A program made the translations under genes and the position numbers. Below, piece after piece: positions 1 through 8,356 of a DNA stretch of 64,000 nt. The DNA comes from T3Sed10-241 sp036796255 (GTDB taxonomy: Bacteria > Bacteroidota > Bacteroidia > Flavobacteriales_D > Cryomorphaceae). The notes under the pieces are model-generated. The model ran no database searches. It was not told where the DNA came from and was given only the letters and a program-made list of their open reading frames with translations. How positions within the stretch are numbered: the stretch's first letter is position 1; each line of letters starts with the position of its first letter. The stretch spans positions 14,158-78,157 of the forward strand of contig DAIRDH010000008.1 in assembly GCA_036796255.1 (NCBI GenBank), read 5' to 3'.

Positions 1-19
1 TTTGTTTCATATTGATCAG

Positions 20-400
20 TTAGATGCTTCCTTCGTCGCCGAGTTCTCGTTCTATTTCTTCCATCATCACAAAATCCACTGCTTCGTTGCGGGTTGGTGT
101 AATGTTGAAAACGCTGCCGAGTTGAGAGATGTTCACCAGCTTCTCCACTGCGGGCTGCAGGCCACTTATAGCAAAAGTCCCGCCATTATCTTTGCACAAC
201 CTATTTCCCGTAAGGAGGGCGCTCAAACCGCTGGAATCGCAATAACGTGAATTTGAAAGGTCCACAATGATATTGCGCACTCCACTTTTTGTAAGGTATA
301 CAATTTCTGTCTTCAGGTCAGGTGCACTCAATGAGTCGAGTTTTTCCACATCTGATACCACAACTGAGTACTTTTCTTGATTTTCTACGCTGAACTTCAT
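20..400 (-). CDS. STAS-domain anti-sigma factor antagonist-like protein
   Basis: A 126-residue protein that is a single STAS domain. The pattern of a strand, then CDSSGLSALL around residues 53-62, then an amphipathic helix is typical of SpoIIAA/RsbV-like antagonists. In those proteins the Ser of the DSSG motif is phosphorylated by a cognate anti-sigma kinase. No kinase or phosphatase gene is adjacent here, so the partner is unknown. A perfect -7 box lies about 24 bp upstream on the same strand. The gene follows pyrB with 38 bp between them but has its own promoter signal. The family call is firm; the pathway (sigma-factor control or another switch) is inference. Confidence 0.85.
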   Translation of the reverse strand: MKFSVENQEKYSVVVSDVEKLDSLSAPDLKTEIVYLTKSGVRNIIVDLSNSRYCDSSGLSALLTGNRLCKDNGGTFAISGLQPAVEKLVNISQLGSVFNITPTRNEAVDFVMMEEIERELGDEGSI

Positions 401-424
401 AGGATTGATTGGGTAATATTAAGC

Positions 425-432
425 CAAATATA
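425..432 (-). promoter_or_regulatory. -7 box of the STAS gene
   Basis: Read on the minus strand this is TATATTTG, an exact match to the Bacteroidota -7 consensus TAnnTTTG. It lies 24 bp before the ATG at 400, giving a leader of about 20 nt. No clear -33 TTG was seen. Confidence 0.5.
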
Positions 433-438
433 ATCGAT

Positions 439-1374
439 TTAACCTTTGCGTTCTATTTTTCCTGCCAAAAGGTACATTACAGCCATCCGAATGGCCACCC
501 CATTTTCGACCTGATTCAGGATAATACTTTGCGAACTGTCGGCTACGTCGCTGCTTATTTCCACCCCGCGGTTGATCGGTCCGGGATGCATGATTACGAT
601 TTCTTTGCCGATGCTGTCGAGCAGTGCGCGCGTGAGCCCGAAGAGCATGGTATACTCGCGGAGTGATGGAAAGTATGCTATGTCCTGACGTTCGAGCTGA
701 ATGCGCAGAACATTGGCCACATCGCACCACATCAGGGCTTCGCGCAGGTTGTGGCTCACTTTCACGCCAAGTGACTGAATGTACTTCGGGATGAGCGTGG
801 TAGGCCCACACACCATCACTTCGGCTCCAAGCTTTTGAAGGCAGAAAATATTGCTCAGTGCCACCCTGGAATGCAGGATGTCGCCGATAATGACCACTTT
901 CCTGCCCTCTACATTGCCGAGCTTTTCCCTGATGCTAAAAGCGTCGAGCAGGGCCTGCGTGGGGTGCTCGTGGGTTCCATCGCCGGCATTGACGATGGCA
1001 GCATCCACATGGCGCGACAGGAAGTGCGGTGCTCCCGGCTTGGGGTGCCGCATCACCACCATGTCCACCTTCATGGCGAGTATATTGTTGACTGTATCAA
1101 TCAGCGTTTCACCCTTGCTAACCGAACTCGATGAGGAGGCGAAATTGATGACATCGGCGCTGAGGCGCTTCTCAGCCAGCTCAAAGCTGAGCTTGGTGCG
1201 GGTCGAATTTTCAAAAAACAAGTTGGCTACCGTGATGTCGCGCAAAGAGGGCACCTTCTTGATCGGCCGGTTGATCACCTCTTTGAAATTGTCGGCGGTG
1301 GCAAAGATGGTTTCAATGTCTTGCCTTGTGAGGCCCTTAATGCCGAGGAGGTGGTTTACAGAAAGGCTGCTCAT
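439..1374 (-). CDS. pyrB: Aspartate carbamoyltransferase catalytic subunit
   Basis: A 311-residue enzyme joining carbamoyl phosphate and aspartate, the committed step of cytosolic pyrimidine synthesis. The carbamoyl-phosphate motif STRTKLSF is at residues 57-64 and HPTQALLD is near 137-144. The longest frame begins 19 residues earlier inside pyrR, but the ATG at 1374 overlaps the pyrR stop as ATGA and gives the normal family length, so it was chosen. No regulatory subunit gene (pyrI) is adjacent, so the catalytic trimer probably acts alone. It is translationally coupled to pyrR. Confidence 0.96.
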   Translation of the reverse strand: MSSLSVNHLLGIKGLTRQDIETIFATADNFKEVINRPIKKVPSLRDITVANLFFENSTRTKLSFELAEKRLSADVINFASSSSSVSKGETLIDTVNNILAMKVDMVVMRHPKPGAPHFLSRHVDAAIVNAGDGTHEHPTQALLDAFSIREKLGNVEGRKVVIIGDILHSRVALSNIFCLQKLGAEVMVCGPTTLIPKYIQSLGVKVSHNLREALMWCDVANVLRIQLERQDIAYFPSLREYTMLFGLTRALLDSIGKEIVIMHPGPINRGVEISSDVADSSQSIILNQVENGVAIRMAVMYLLAGKIERKG

Positions 1375-1922
1375 GCTTTTGGGCTCGTGGAGTGTAAGTA
1401 TACCTGGTCTTTTCCTTCTGTTTCCAGCCAATCAACCGAAACGCGTTCGGTGGTGATGCTGTCCACACTGCGCCCCACATAATCGGCCTGCACAGGCAGG
1501 TGGCGCCTGAAGCGACGGTCGATCAATACGAGCAGCTCTACGCGCTTTGGCCTTCCAAAAGCGAGCATGGCATCGAGGCCTGAACGGATGGTGCGGCCTG
1601 TGTAGAGCACATCGTCGATAAGCACCACATTGAGGCCTTCAATTTCAAAATTGATCTGGGTCTCGCTGGGCACGAGCGGATTGGGATTTCGGCGAAAATC
1701 GTCCCGGTGAAAGGTGACATCGAGCGCGCCGGAGCGCAGCTCTTTCAAACCCGTCATTTCCTGCAAGCGGCTTACAATGCGCCTCGCGAGAAAAACACCC
1801 CTTGGCTGCAAGCCAATAATGGCCGTTTGCGAAAAATCTCCATGGTTCTCTATCAACTGGTGACAGAGGCGCGTGATGGTGATGGAGAGCTGTGCGCTAT
1901 TGAGTACCGGGACGGGGTTCAT
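1371..1922 (-). CDS. pyrR: Bifunctional pyrimidine regulator / uracil phosphoribosyltransferase PyrR
   Basis: A 183-residue type I phosphoribosyltransferase. The PRPP loop VVLIDDVLYTGRTI is near residues 99-112, and LQPRGVFLA near 38-46 is also typical of PyrR. PyrR converts uracil to UMP and, in Firmicutes, binds pyr leader RNA to cause attenuation. A longer frame starts with TTG at 1934, but that codon lies inside a perfect -7 box, so the ATG at 1922 is the realistic start. The stop overlaps the pyrB start by 4 nt. The transcript leader would be only a few nucleotides, leaving no room for a classical PyrR attenuator. Confidence 0.93.
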   Translation of the reverse strand: MNPVPVLNSAQLSITITRLCHQLIENHGDFSQTAIIGLQPRGVFLARRIVSRLQEMTGLKELRSGALDVTFHRDDFRRNPNPLVPSETQINFEIEGLNVVLIDDVLYTGRTIRSGLDAMLAFGRPKRVELLVLIDRRFRRHLPVQADYVGRSVDSITTERVSVDWLETEGKDQVYLHSTSPKA

Positions 1923-1931
1923 GATTGGCGG

Positions 1932-1939
1932 CAAAGATA
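1932..1939 (-). promoter_or_regulatory. -7 box of pyrR-pyrB
   Basis: TATCTTTG on the minus strand, an exact TAnnTTTG match. It ends 9 nt before the ATG at 1922, so the predicted leader is about 5 nt. It overlaps the alternative TTG start at 1934 and rules that start out. Confidence 0.6.
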
Positions 1940-2028
1940 AAAACTAAATGTGGCCGACGTCGATTTCAATGAAAAGGGATGAATTTTCCATGAAATCTCC
2001 TGTTTTTGTTACCACTGATTTGTCAAGC

Positions 2029-2063
2029 ACAAAAAAAGCGCCCCAAACGGAACGCTCTTTTTG
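2029..2063 (-). terminator. Intrinsic terminator after serA
   Basis: On the minus strand an 8-bp stem (AGCGTTCC with GGGGCGCT, two G-T pairs, loop GTTT) is followed by seven T residues. A T run on the other side makes it plausible in both directions. It lies 20 bp past the serA stop. Confidence 0.75.
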
Positions 2064-2082
2064 TTCGATAATGTATTACGGT

Positions 2083-3045
2083 CTAGGCCGTCGCAAACTC
2101 AGCCATGATCAAATCGGCAAGCTCGGTACCTATCCTGTCTTGTGCTTCCTCAGTAGCAGCGCCCACGTGAGGGGTGAGTGCTATTTTGGGATGCTTGAGC
2201 AAGTCAGCGCTTGGTGTGGGTTCATTTTCAAATACGTCGAGTGCAGCTGCGGCCACATGCCCGCTATCGAGGGCTGCAATGAGGGCTTTCTCATCAATTA
2301 CCCCACCGCGTGCGGCATTGACAAGCAATACGCCCTTCTTCATCATACCGAGTTCAGCTGCTGTGATCACTGCCGAGCCATCTTTCTGTTTGGGCACGTG
2401 GATGCTGATGGCATCACTGCGCTGAATCAATGCCTCCATGGGCACTTTCTCAACATTCACTTCTACTTCGCCATAGCCTTCTACCACGAAGCGCACTTTG
2501 GTATTCACATCGTAGAGGTCGCTGCAAATTACTTTCATGCCGCAACCCAGCGCATATTGCGCAAGTGCCTGGCCTATGCGCCCAAAACCTATGATGCCCA
2601 AAGTCTTGCCTCTTAGTTCAGAGCCTTTACCGTACTTCTTCTTCAAGGTTGCAAATTCTGCTTCACCTTTGGAGGGCATCTGTCGCTCGCTGTCGAAAGT
2701 AAGGCGGGCAAGGCTGAAGAGCTGGCCCATCACAAGCTCAGCCACCGACTGAGAGCTGCTGGCTGGCGTGTTGGCTACGGTGAGGCCTTTTTCGCGGGCG
2801 TAGGCCACGTCGATATTGTCCATCCCTACGCCTCCGCGGCCTATGAATTTCAATCCTGGGCAAGCATCGATAAGCCCTTTGCGGGCTGTGGTGGCGCTGC
2901 GCACGAGCAATGCCACGATGTCATTTTGATTGATGTAGTCCGCCAGGTTGTCCTGTGGTACATGGTCGGTAATTACGGTAAAGCCATTGGCTTCAAGCTT
3001 GCTTTTGCCGGAAGGCGAAATACCGTCGTTTGCTAATATTTTCAT
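2083..3045 (-). CDS. serA: D-3-phosphoglycerate dehydrogenase (short form)
   Basis: A 320-residue D-2-hydroxyacid dehydrogenase. It has the NAD-binding motif GFGRIG, the catalytic-Arg region NAARGGVID and the catalytic-His region TPHVGAAT. It would oxidise 3-phosphoglycerate to 3-phosphohydroxypyruvate, the first step of serine synthesis. The long frame adds 50 basic, non-homologous residues upstream that overlap serC; the ATG at 3045 lies 11 bp after the serC stop and was chosen. No C-terminal ACT domain is present, so serine feedback inhibition of the classical kind is not expected. Co-transcription with serC strongly supports SerA over other hydroxyacid dehydrogenases. Confidence 0.92.
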   Translation of the reverse strand: MKILANDGISPSGKSKLEANGFTVITDHVPQDNLADYINQNDIVALLVRSATTARKGLIDACPGLKFIGRGGVGMDNIDVAYAREKGLTVANTPASSSQSVAELVMGQLFSLARLTFDSERQMPSKGEAEFATLKKKYGKGSELRGKTLGIIGFGRIGQALAQYALGCGMKVICSDLYDVNTKVRFVVEGYGEVEVNVEKVPMEALIQRSDAISIHVPKQKDGSAVITAAELGMMKKGVLLVNAARGGVIDEKALIAALDSGHVAAAALDVFENEPTPSADLLKHPKIALTPHVGAATEEAQDRIGTELADLIMAEFATA

Positions 3046-3056
3046 TTTCTGAGGTT

Positions 3057-4133
3057 TTATGCGTTTTTTTCCAATTCTTTCATCACGTCTACCAGCACTT
3101 GCACGCTCTCGATGGGCAGCGCATTGTACATCGATGCCCTGTAGCCTCCTACCGAGCGGTGTCCCTTGATGCCGCTGATTCGGGCATCGTTCCACAGCTT
3201 GTCAAAGCGCTCTTTGTGTGCAGCTTCGTCCTGAAGCACGAAGGTAGCATTCATGGTGCTGCGGTCTTCCACAGCTGTGGTACCTTTGAATAGCGGGTTG
3301 CGGTCTATCTCATCGTAAAGCAGCTTGGCTTTAGCCTCGTTGCGCGTTTCCATGGCTTTCACACCGCCCAGGGATTTCATCCACTCCATGGTAAGCATAG
3401 ATACGTATATCGAAAATACCGGCGGGGTGTTGTACATGCTTTCTTTGTCATCCTGCTTGGCGAGGTCGAGCATGGAAGGTATTTTGCGGCCTGTCTTACC
3501 CAAGACATCCTTATTCACAATGTAAACGGTAGCTCCTGCAGGTCCGAGGTTCTTCTGCGCGCCAGCGTATATCAGGTCAAATTTTGAAACATCAACGGGC
3601 TTACTGAATATGTCGCTTGACATGTCGCAGAGCACTGGCACTTTACTTTCCGGAAAGGACTTGAACTGGGTTCCGAAAATGGTATTGTTGCTGGTAAGGT
3701 GGAGGTAGTCCACGTCGGTAGGTACGGTGTAGCCTTTAGGGATGTGGGTGTAATTGTCGGCTTTGCTAGAGGCGATGGTGACAGCCTCGCCGAGCAGCGA
3801 TGCCTCTTTTATTGCCCCTGCCGACCAGGCGCCGGTATCCACATAGGCGCCTTTGCCACCTTCATTTTTCATAAAGTTGATGGCCGACATGTAAAAGCCA
3901 AGGCTGGCTCCACCTTGCAGGAAAAGTACGGTGTAATTGTCAGGAACGTTGAGCAATTCGCTTACAAGTGCCCTCGCTTTCTCCATGATGGCGACGAACT
4001 CCTTGCTGCGGTGCGAGATCTCGACGAGTGAGAGACCTATTCCATCGAGCTCTATCACGCTTTGTGAAGCTTTCTTTAAAACCTCTTCAGGGAGGATGCA
4101 GGGACCTGCGCTATAATTGTGTACTTTAGACAT
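3057..4133 (-). CDS. serC: Phosphoserine aminotransferase
   Basis: A 358-residue class V PLP-dependent aminotransferase that converts phosphohydroxypyruvate and glutamate to phosphoserine and 2-oxoglutarate. It starts with the family signature NYSAGPCILPEEVL. The PLP lysine is K194 in GAQKNLGPAG, and the C-terminal GHRSVGGYRASMYNA segment binds substrate phosphate. Length matches the family. It is the first gene of a serC-serA operon. The phosphatase gene serB is not in the window. Confidence 0.97.
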   Translation of the reverse strand: MSKVHNYSAGPCILPEEVLKKASQSVIELDGIGLSLVEISHRSKEFVAIMEKARALVSELLNVPDNYTVLFLQGGASLGFYMSAINFMKNEGGKGAYVDTGAWSAGAIKEASLLGEAVTIASSKADNYTHIPKGYTVPTDVDYLHLTSNNTIFGTQFKSFPESKVPVLCDMSSDIFSKPVDVSKFDLIYAGAQKNLGPAGATVYIVNKDVLGKTGRKIPSMLDLAKQDDKESMYNTPPVFSIYVSMLTMEWMKSLGGVKAMETRNEAKAKLLYDEIDRNPLFKGTTAVEDRSTMNATFVLQDEAAHKERFDKLWNDARISGIKGHRSVGGYRASMYNALPIESVQVLVDVMKELEKNA

Positions 4134-4174
4134 GTTTATCAGACTTTTGCGACTCTATTTGGCCAGAGCCGATG

Positions 4175-4182
4175 CAAAACTA
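4175..4182 (-). promoter_or_regulatory. -7 box of serC-serA
   Basis: TAGTTTTG on the minus strand, an exact TAnnTTTG match about 41 bp before the serC ATG, implying a leader of roughly 35 nt. Confidence 0.5.
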
Positions 4183-4233
4183 AGCCTAATTTTTAGATGC
4201 ACAAAAGGTAAAACATTAGGGTAAGTTTAAGCT

Positions 4234-5142
4234 TTACTCACCCGTGATGGGATTCTTTGTGCTGCGGGTGCGGTTAAGGTCAGGCCTTGCCGGAAAATTG
4301 AACTGTGCCTTATTTTCTTCTGACTTTGGGCGGCTCATATCAACTCCTTCTTCGTGCTGCCACTCGCCCCCTTTGAGGCGATAGCCATCGTATTCTGTGC
4401 CTGCCATATACATGCTGTAATTGCCTTCGGTGGCTCCAGGTTTTGGAATTAATACATTGTAAACCAGAACTTCTTTTTCCGGAAGGTAAGCCAGGGTCAT
4501 GTTGCCGCTCTTGGTGTATTCAAACACGCGGCGCATGCGGTTGTCCTTTCCCCCATGGTTGAAAACGGCTTTGCCAAAGCGGGGTTCATTTTTTTTATCA
4601 AACCACATGGCATCGAGCATCTTTTTGTTGCTCAGCGCATTGTGACCATCCCAACCCATTAAGGTGTAGAACGTATCGCCCCTGTGCTTCACCGGCATGA
4701 TGTGGTAGTAGAGCGCCCCGTACCAATCGTCGGCTGTGAATACCCGGCGTTCGTCATTTGCCGTAAGGCTCTTGCCACCATTGAGTTGCCTGTACTTCTT
4801 ATCGGGAAACAGGATGAGGGCGCAATACTTATAGCTCCCATCCTTCATGGGAATGTTCCAATTGAAAAGGCGAAAAGCATTGTCGGGCGAAATGAGGGTT
4901 CCCAATTTGTTCCAGGTAGGAAAAGTTCGGTTGAACATTTCCTCCATTTCAAAAGAAGAGATGAGCACTTCCTTCATCTGTTCGCTCGCCCGGAGACGCT
5001 CCTCATCGGTCGGCGCCTCACCAATGCGCAACTGCAGTGTTGCCACTTCGGCTTCTATTTGCTCAATGCGCTCATCCTGAGCATACGCAAAGATTGCGCT
5101 GCATAAAAACAAGCATAGGGTAAGGGAAAGTCGGGTCGCCAT
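4234..5142 (-). CDS. Secreted protein of unknown function
   Basis: A 302-residue protein with a clear signal peptide (hydrophobic LSLTLCLFLCSAIF, cleavage likely after AYAQ). A short predicted coiled segment (about residues 24-70, rich in E, R and Q) follows, then a mixed beta-rich domain containing ADDWYGALYYHI and FYTLMGWDGHN. I do not recognise a named domain. The longest frame begins with TTG at 5160; the ATG at 5142 gives a normal signal peptide and was preferred. It lies between serC and the ferredoxin gene, facing the same way, with gaps of about 50-100 bp, so it may be part of that transcription group. Confidence 0.75.
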   Translation of the reverse strand: MATRLSLTLCLFLCSAIFAYAQDERIEQIEAEVATLQLRIGEAPTDEERLRASEQMKEVLISSFEMEEMFNRTFPTWNKLGTLISPDNAFRLFNWNIPMKDGSYKYCALILFPDKKYRQLNGGKSLTANDERRVFTADDWYGALYYHIMPVKHRGDTFYTLMGWDGHNALSNKKMLDAMWFDKKNEPRFGKAVFNHGGKDNRMRRVFEYTKSGNMTLAYLPEKEVLVYNVLIPKPGATEGNYSMYMAGTEYDGYRLKGGEWQHEEGVDMSRPKSEENKAQFNFPARPDLNRTRSTKNPITGE

Positions 5143-5194
5143 GTTGCTCAAAACGTTCAAACCCCTTTAAAATTGCCGGTCGGGGGCCTCGTAC

Positions 5195-5542
5195 TTAGAG
5201 GTGCATAAATTCCTTTTTCTTCAGGAGCTGCTCCTCGCTTTCGCGGAAATCCGGGTCGTCTACACAACAGTCAACCGGACATACCGCGGCACACTGTGGC
5301 TCATCGTGAAAGCCTACGCACTCGGTGCATTTGTCGGTCACAATGTAGTACACATCCATGCTCACAGGCTCCTGCTCAGTTTCTGCTTCGTAGCTATTGC
5401 CCATTGGGGTAGCCACTTCGCCTTTGAGGTCGGTGCCATCGGCAAGGCGCCATTCCACACCACCTTCGTAAATTGCGTTGTTGGGACATTCTGGTTCACA
5501 TGCACCACAATTGATGCATTCATCCGTTATCATGATAGCCAT
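5195..5542 (-). CDS. 4Fe-4S dicluster ferredoxin
   Basis: A 115-residue cytosolic electron carrier. The first cluster motif is CINCGACEPECP near residues 10-21. The second is CTECVGFHDEPQCAAVCP, with extra spacing between the cysteines, then CC. This longer second motif is typical of YfhL/FdxN-type 2[4Fe-4S] ferredoxins. It has its own -7 box and faces away from the acyl-CoA reductase gene. The redox partner is not shown by the sequence; the reductase or another oxidoreductase is possible. Confidence 0.92.
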   Translation of the reverse strand: MAIMITDECINCGACEPECPNNAIYEGGVEWRLADGTDLKGEVATPMGNSYEAETEQEPVSMDVYYIVTDKCTECVGFHDEPQCAAVCPVDCCVDDPDFRESEEQLLKKKEFMHL

Positions 5543-5580
5543 AGCTGGTCGGTCTTCGTTTGGTTCTTCGTTTATTTGTG

Positions 5581-5588
5581 CAAATATA
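5581..5588 (-). promoter_or_regulatory. -7 box of the ferredoxin gene
   Basis: TATATTTG on the minus strand, an exact TAnnTTTG match 38 bp before the ferredoxin ATG, in the short region shared with the reductase gene on the plus strand. Confidence 0.5.
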
Positions 5589-5640
5589 ATGGCCTATGGG
5601 CTGAAAATGTTCCGAATTGCTTAAAAAATCAAATAATACA

Positions 5641-6690
5641 TTGACAAATAATTGGATAGATGAGCTGATACGCATGGGCGAACTGCTGCATGAATGGGCC
5701 AATCAAATCGCGGAACACCCCGTCAAAGACAATGAGAATGCGCCCTCCACCCTACCCCTGGTTCAGGCAGCTGTCAAGAGTCAGCGGGAAAATCCATGGT
5801 TTACTGCCCAAGGCATCGCCGAGGCGCTTAAGGGCCTGACCCACATGCTCCGCCCTGAGGCGGTTCGAAATTGGGCTGCGGCACACAACAATTTGCCGAA
5901 AAGGTATACGGGCAAAAAGGTGGGAATCGTCGCGGCAGGGAATATCCCCATGGTGGGCTTTCACGATGTGCTCTGCACCGTGCTCGCCGGCCATGAGGCG
6001 GTGGTGAAGCTTTCCAATCAGGACCAGCGCTTGCTTCCGGCTTTGTTTGCCTCTTTCCAGAAAACGCTTCCAGACGTTCAGTTTGACATCAGCTGGCACA
6101 CCGGCCGACTGCCAAAGGTGGATGCCATGATCGCAACGGGGAGCAACAATACGGCCCGGTATTTCGAGTATTACTTTGGGAAGCAGCCACACATCATCCG
6201 CAAAAACCGCAACTCAGTGGCCATCCTCACCGGATCGGAAAGTGAAGAGCAGCTTCGCGCGCTGGGCGAGGACATCTTTTCTTATTTCGGGCTGGGTTGC
6301 CGCAACATATCCAAGCTTTACGTGCACGAAGACTTCGAGATCAAGCGGTTTTTTGAAGCCATCTACCCCTTTCACGACATTGTGAACCACCACAAGTACG
6401 CCAACAACTACGATTATTACAAAGCCCTGTGGCTGATGAACAGCGAAGATTTGCTCGACAATGGCTTCCTTTTGCTTCGGCCTACGGAGGCCATTGCAAG
6501 CCCTCCGGGAGTGGTGTTTTACGAGCGCTACAGCAATGAGGAGCAGGTGCGGCGATCCATCGCAGAGCGAAGCAATGAAGTGCAGTGCGTTGTTTCCTTG
6601 CAGGATGTGCCTTTCGGCAAAAGCCAAAAACCCGAGCTCTGGGATTACGCCGATGGGGTGGACACCATGGGGTTTTTGCTCAAACTTTGA
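5641..6690 (+). CDS. Acyl-CoA reductase (LuxC family)
   Basis: A protein of about 349 residues in the aldehyde-dehydrogenase-like LuxC family, which reduces fatty acyl-CoA or acyl thioesters to aldehydes with NADPH. The nucleotide-binding segment KKVGIVAAGNIPMVG is near residues 91-105. The presumed acyl-accepting Cys is about residue 220 in GLGCRNIS. Start candidates are TTG 5617, TTG 5641 and ATG 5674; 5641 is chosen because the resulting N-terminus (MTNNWIDELIRMG) resembles the family pattern, but this is uncertain. No luxA, luxB, luxD or luxE is nearby, so bioluminescence is not implied. A role in aldehyde, alcohol or wax metabolism is inference. Confidence 0.85.
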   Translation: MTNNWIDELIRMGELLHEWANQIAEHPVKDNENAPSTLPLVQAAVKSQRENPWFTAQGIAEALKGLTHMLRPEAVRNWAAAHNNLPKRYTGKKVGIVAAGNIPMVGFHDVLCTVLAGHEAVVKLSNQDQRLLPALFASFQKTLPDVQFDISWHTGRLPKVDAMIATGSNNTARYFEYYFGKQPHIIRKNRNSVAILTGSESEEQLRALGEDIFSYFGLGCRNISKLYVHEDFEIKRFFEAIYPFHDIVNHHKYANNYDYYKALWLMNSEDLLDNGFLLLRPTEAIASPPGVVFYERYSNEEQVRRSIAERSNEVQCVVSLQDVPFGKSQKPELWDYADGVDTMGFLLKL

Positions 6691-7270
6691 GGAATCTATA
6701 AGCCCAGTTCTAAAACATCGGTGCCATAGGTATTTCAAAAAATCCAGCGCTGCCGTCCCGCCTGCCAAAAACGGTATCCACCGCTAAAGCTTCATGCCAG
6801 CACGTGCTGCTTTGGGCACGGAACAGGTGAATAACTTCGAAGCACATACAGCGAGAGAAAATTGAAAAATCTCTCATTGAAAGGTCGATGGTGTGAATGA
6901 TTAGTCACCATCTTAGCATACGATTTCTCACTCCGCTCCCTACGGATACACTCGACATGACGTGGGCCTCGTGTGGTATTGAGGGGTTGCTGGGTGGAGT
7001 ACTTTTTTGCTGGCCGCCGCCCCTGCCTCTGACATCCGCAAGTTAGCACGCGACGTAAGCTGAAATCTACATTTTACTCATTTCTCTTTCCTTGCAATTT
7101 TTTAAATAAAGACAAACTGCGAGTTTCTCACGCTGATTTGGTTCGTATAGTAGTATTGTCTAAATCTGAAATTTACAGAAATGTGATGACGGTAATTGGT
7201 CAAATGAGCCAATAAATGGCGTCGTGAAATGAAAAGGGAAGTTTTCCGGACACAAGTAAGTCAAAAAATC
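6691..7270. other. Intergenic stretch with no gene seen
   Basis: About 580 bp without a convincing reading frame. The part near 6921-6968 (CTCACTCCGCTCCCTACGG followed by a CTCGACATGACG-like tail) resembles short dispersed repeats I associate with Flavobacteriales intergenic DNA, but only one copy is in the window. The last 150 bp are AT-rich and hold the promoter of the deaminase gene. Confidence 0.4.
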
Positions 7271-7278
7271 TAATTTTG
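7271..7278 (+). promoter_or_regulatory. -7 box of the deaminase gene
   Basis: TAATTTTG, an exact TAnnTTTG match 23 bp before the TTG start at 7302. It supports this non-ATG start, since no in-frame ATG lies near it. Confidence 0.5.
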
Positions 7279-7301
7279 GCAATTCACCAAATTGATCTCC
7301 C

Positions 7302-8318
7302 TTGAGCACCGCACTTCATCAATTCATCGAGGGCCTGCCCAAGGTTGAACTTCACCTGCATATTGAAGGGACATTCGAACCCGAATTGATGTTTGAAATT
7401 GCCCGCCGCAATGGCATTGCGCTTAAGTATGCTTCGGTTGATGAATTAAGGGCTGCATATCAATTCAACAACCTCCAGGAATTTCTGGAAATTTATTACG
7501 AAGGTGCCGGTGTATTGATTGAGGAGCGCGACTTTTACGACCTCACCATGGCTTACCTGAAGCGCGTACACGCTGAAAATGTAAAGCATGTCGAGATCTT
7601 CTTTGACCCACAAACCCACACGGAGCGCGGCATCGCCTTCAGCACCGTAATCGATGGCATATACCGTGCACTGGAAGATGGGCAGCGCGAGCTTGGAATC
7701 AGCTTCGGCCTCATCATGAGCTTTTTGCGCCACCTCAGAGAGGAGGCCGCTTTCGAGACGCTTGAGCAAGGATTGGCTTACAAAGACCGCATCATTGGTG
7801 TAGGACTGGACTCCTCTGAACTGGGCAATCCACCCTCGAAATTTCAGCGCGTTTTTGCGAAAGCGAAAGAAGAAGGATTCCTTCTCATGGCACATGCCGG
7901 CGAAGAAGGCCCGGCAGAATACATCTGGGAGGCGCTCGACTTGCTGCATGTGGACCGGATAGACCACGGCAACCGATGCCTCGATGATGATGAGCTCGTG
8001 CAGCGCTTACGGCAATGGCAAATGGCACTTACCCTCTGCCCGCTTTCGAATGAAAAGTTGCAGGTATGTCCTGATTTGCGGAAGCACCCAGCGCGCGAAA
8101 TGCTTCAAAAAGACCTGCTCGCCACCATACATTCCGACGATCCGGCCTACTTCGGGGGATACATGAATGCCAATTACACTGCGCTGGCCGAGGCCCTGGA
8201 GCTCAGCAAAGACGAGATCGTCAAGTTGGCGCAAAATGCCGTGAAAGCCAGCTTTATGGATGCTGGCGCCAAGGAATCACTGCTTGCAGAAATCGAAGTG
8301 TACGCCAAGGAAAATTGA
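7302..8318 (+). CDS. add: Adenosine deaminase family protein, adenine deaminase type
   Basis: A 338-residue metal-dependent amidohydrolase. The metal ligands are in ELHLHIEGT (residues 16-24), MAHAGEEGP and TIHSDDPAYF. The glutamate in HAGEEG is the catalytic acid. Adenosine deaminases usually have HLDGS; the HIEGT form together with FFDPQTHTERG and GLDSSELGNPPSKF matches the adenine aminohydrolase branch (EC 3.5.4.2), so adenine to hypoxanthine is the more likely reaction. Translation starts at TTG 7302. It is a single gene, convergent with the membrane-protein gene downstream. Confidence 0.9.
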   Translation: MSTALHQFIEGLPKVELHLHIEGTFEPELMFEIARRNGIALKYASVDELRAAYQFNNLQEFLEIYYEGAGVLIEERDFYDLTMAYLKRVHAENVKHVEIFFDPQTHTERGIAFSTVIDGIYRALEDGQRELGISFGLIMSFLRHLREEAAFETLEQGLAYKDRIIGVGLDSSELGNPPSKFQRVFAKAKEEGFLLMAHAGEEGPAEYIWEALDLLHVDRIDHGNRCLDDDELVQRLRQWQMALTLCPLSNEKLQVCPDLRKHPAREMLQKDLLATIHSDDPAYFGGYMNANYTALAEALELSKDEIVKLAQNAVKASFMDAGAKESLLAEIEVYAKEN

Positions 8319-8356
8319 GTTTCACCTGCCCGGTTTCATCGATGAATCAGGCCCTC

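Noticed and set aside
419..811. 130-residue minus-strand frame inside pyrB
   Set aside because: It is a shadow of pyrB; composition is Arg/His-rich and without any domain.
5617..5640. Longest start (TTG 5617) of the acyl-CoA reductase
   Set aside because: Adds residues not typical of the family; TTG 5641 or ATG 5674 is likelier, though not proven.
5195..6690. Bioluminescence locus
   Set aside because: Only the LuxC-family gene is present; luxA, luxB, luxD and luxE are absent.
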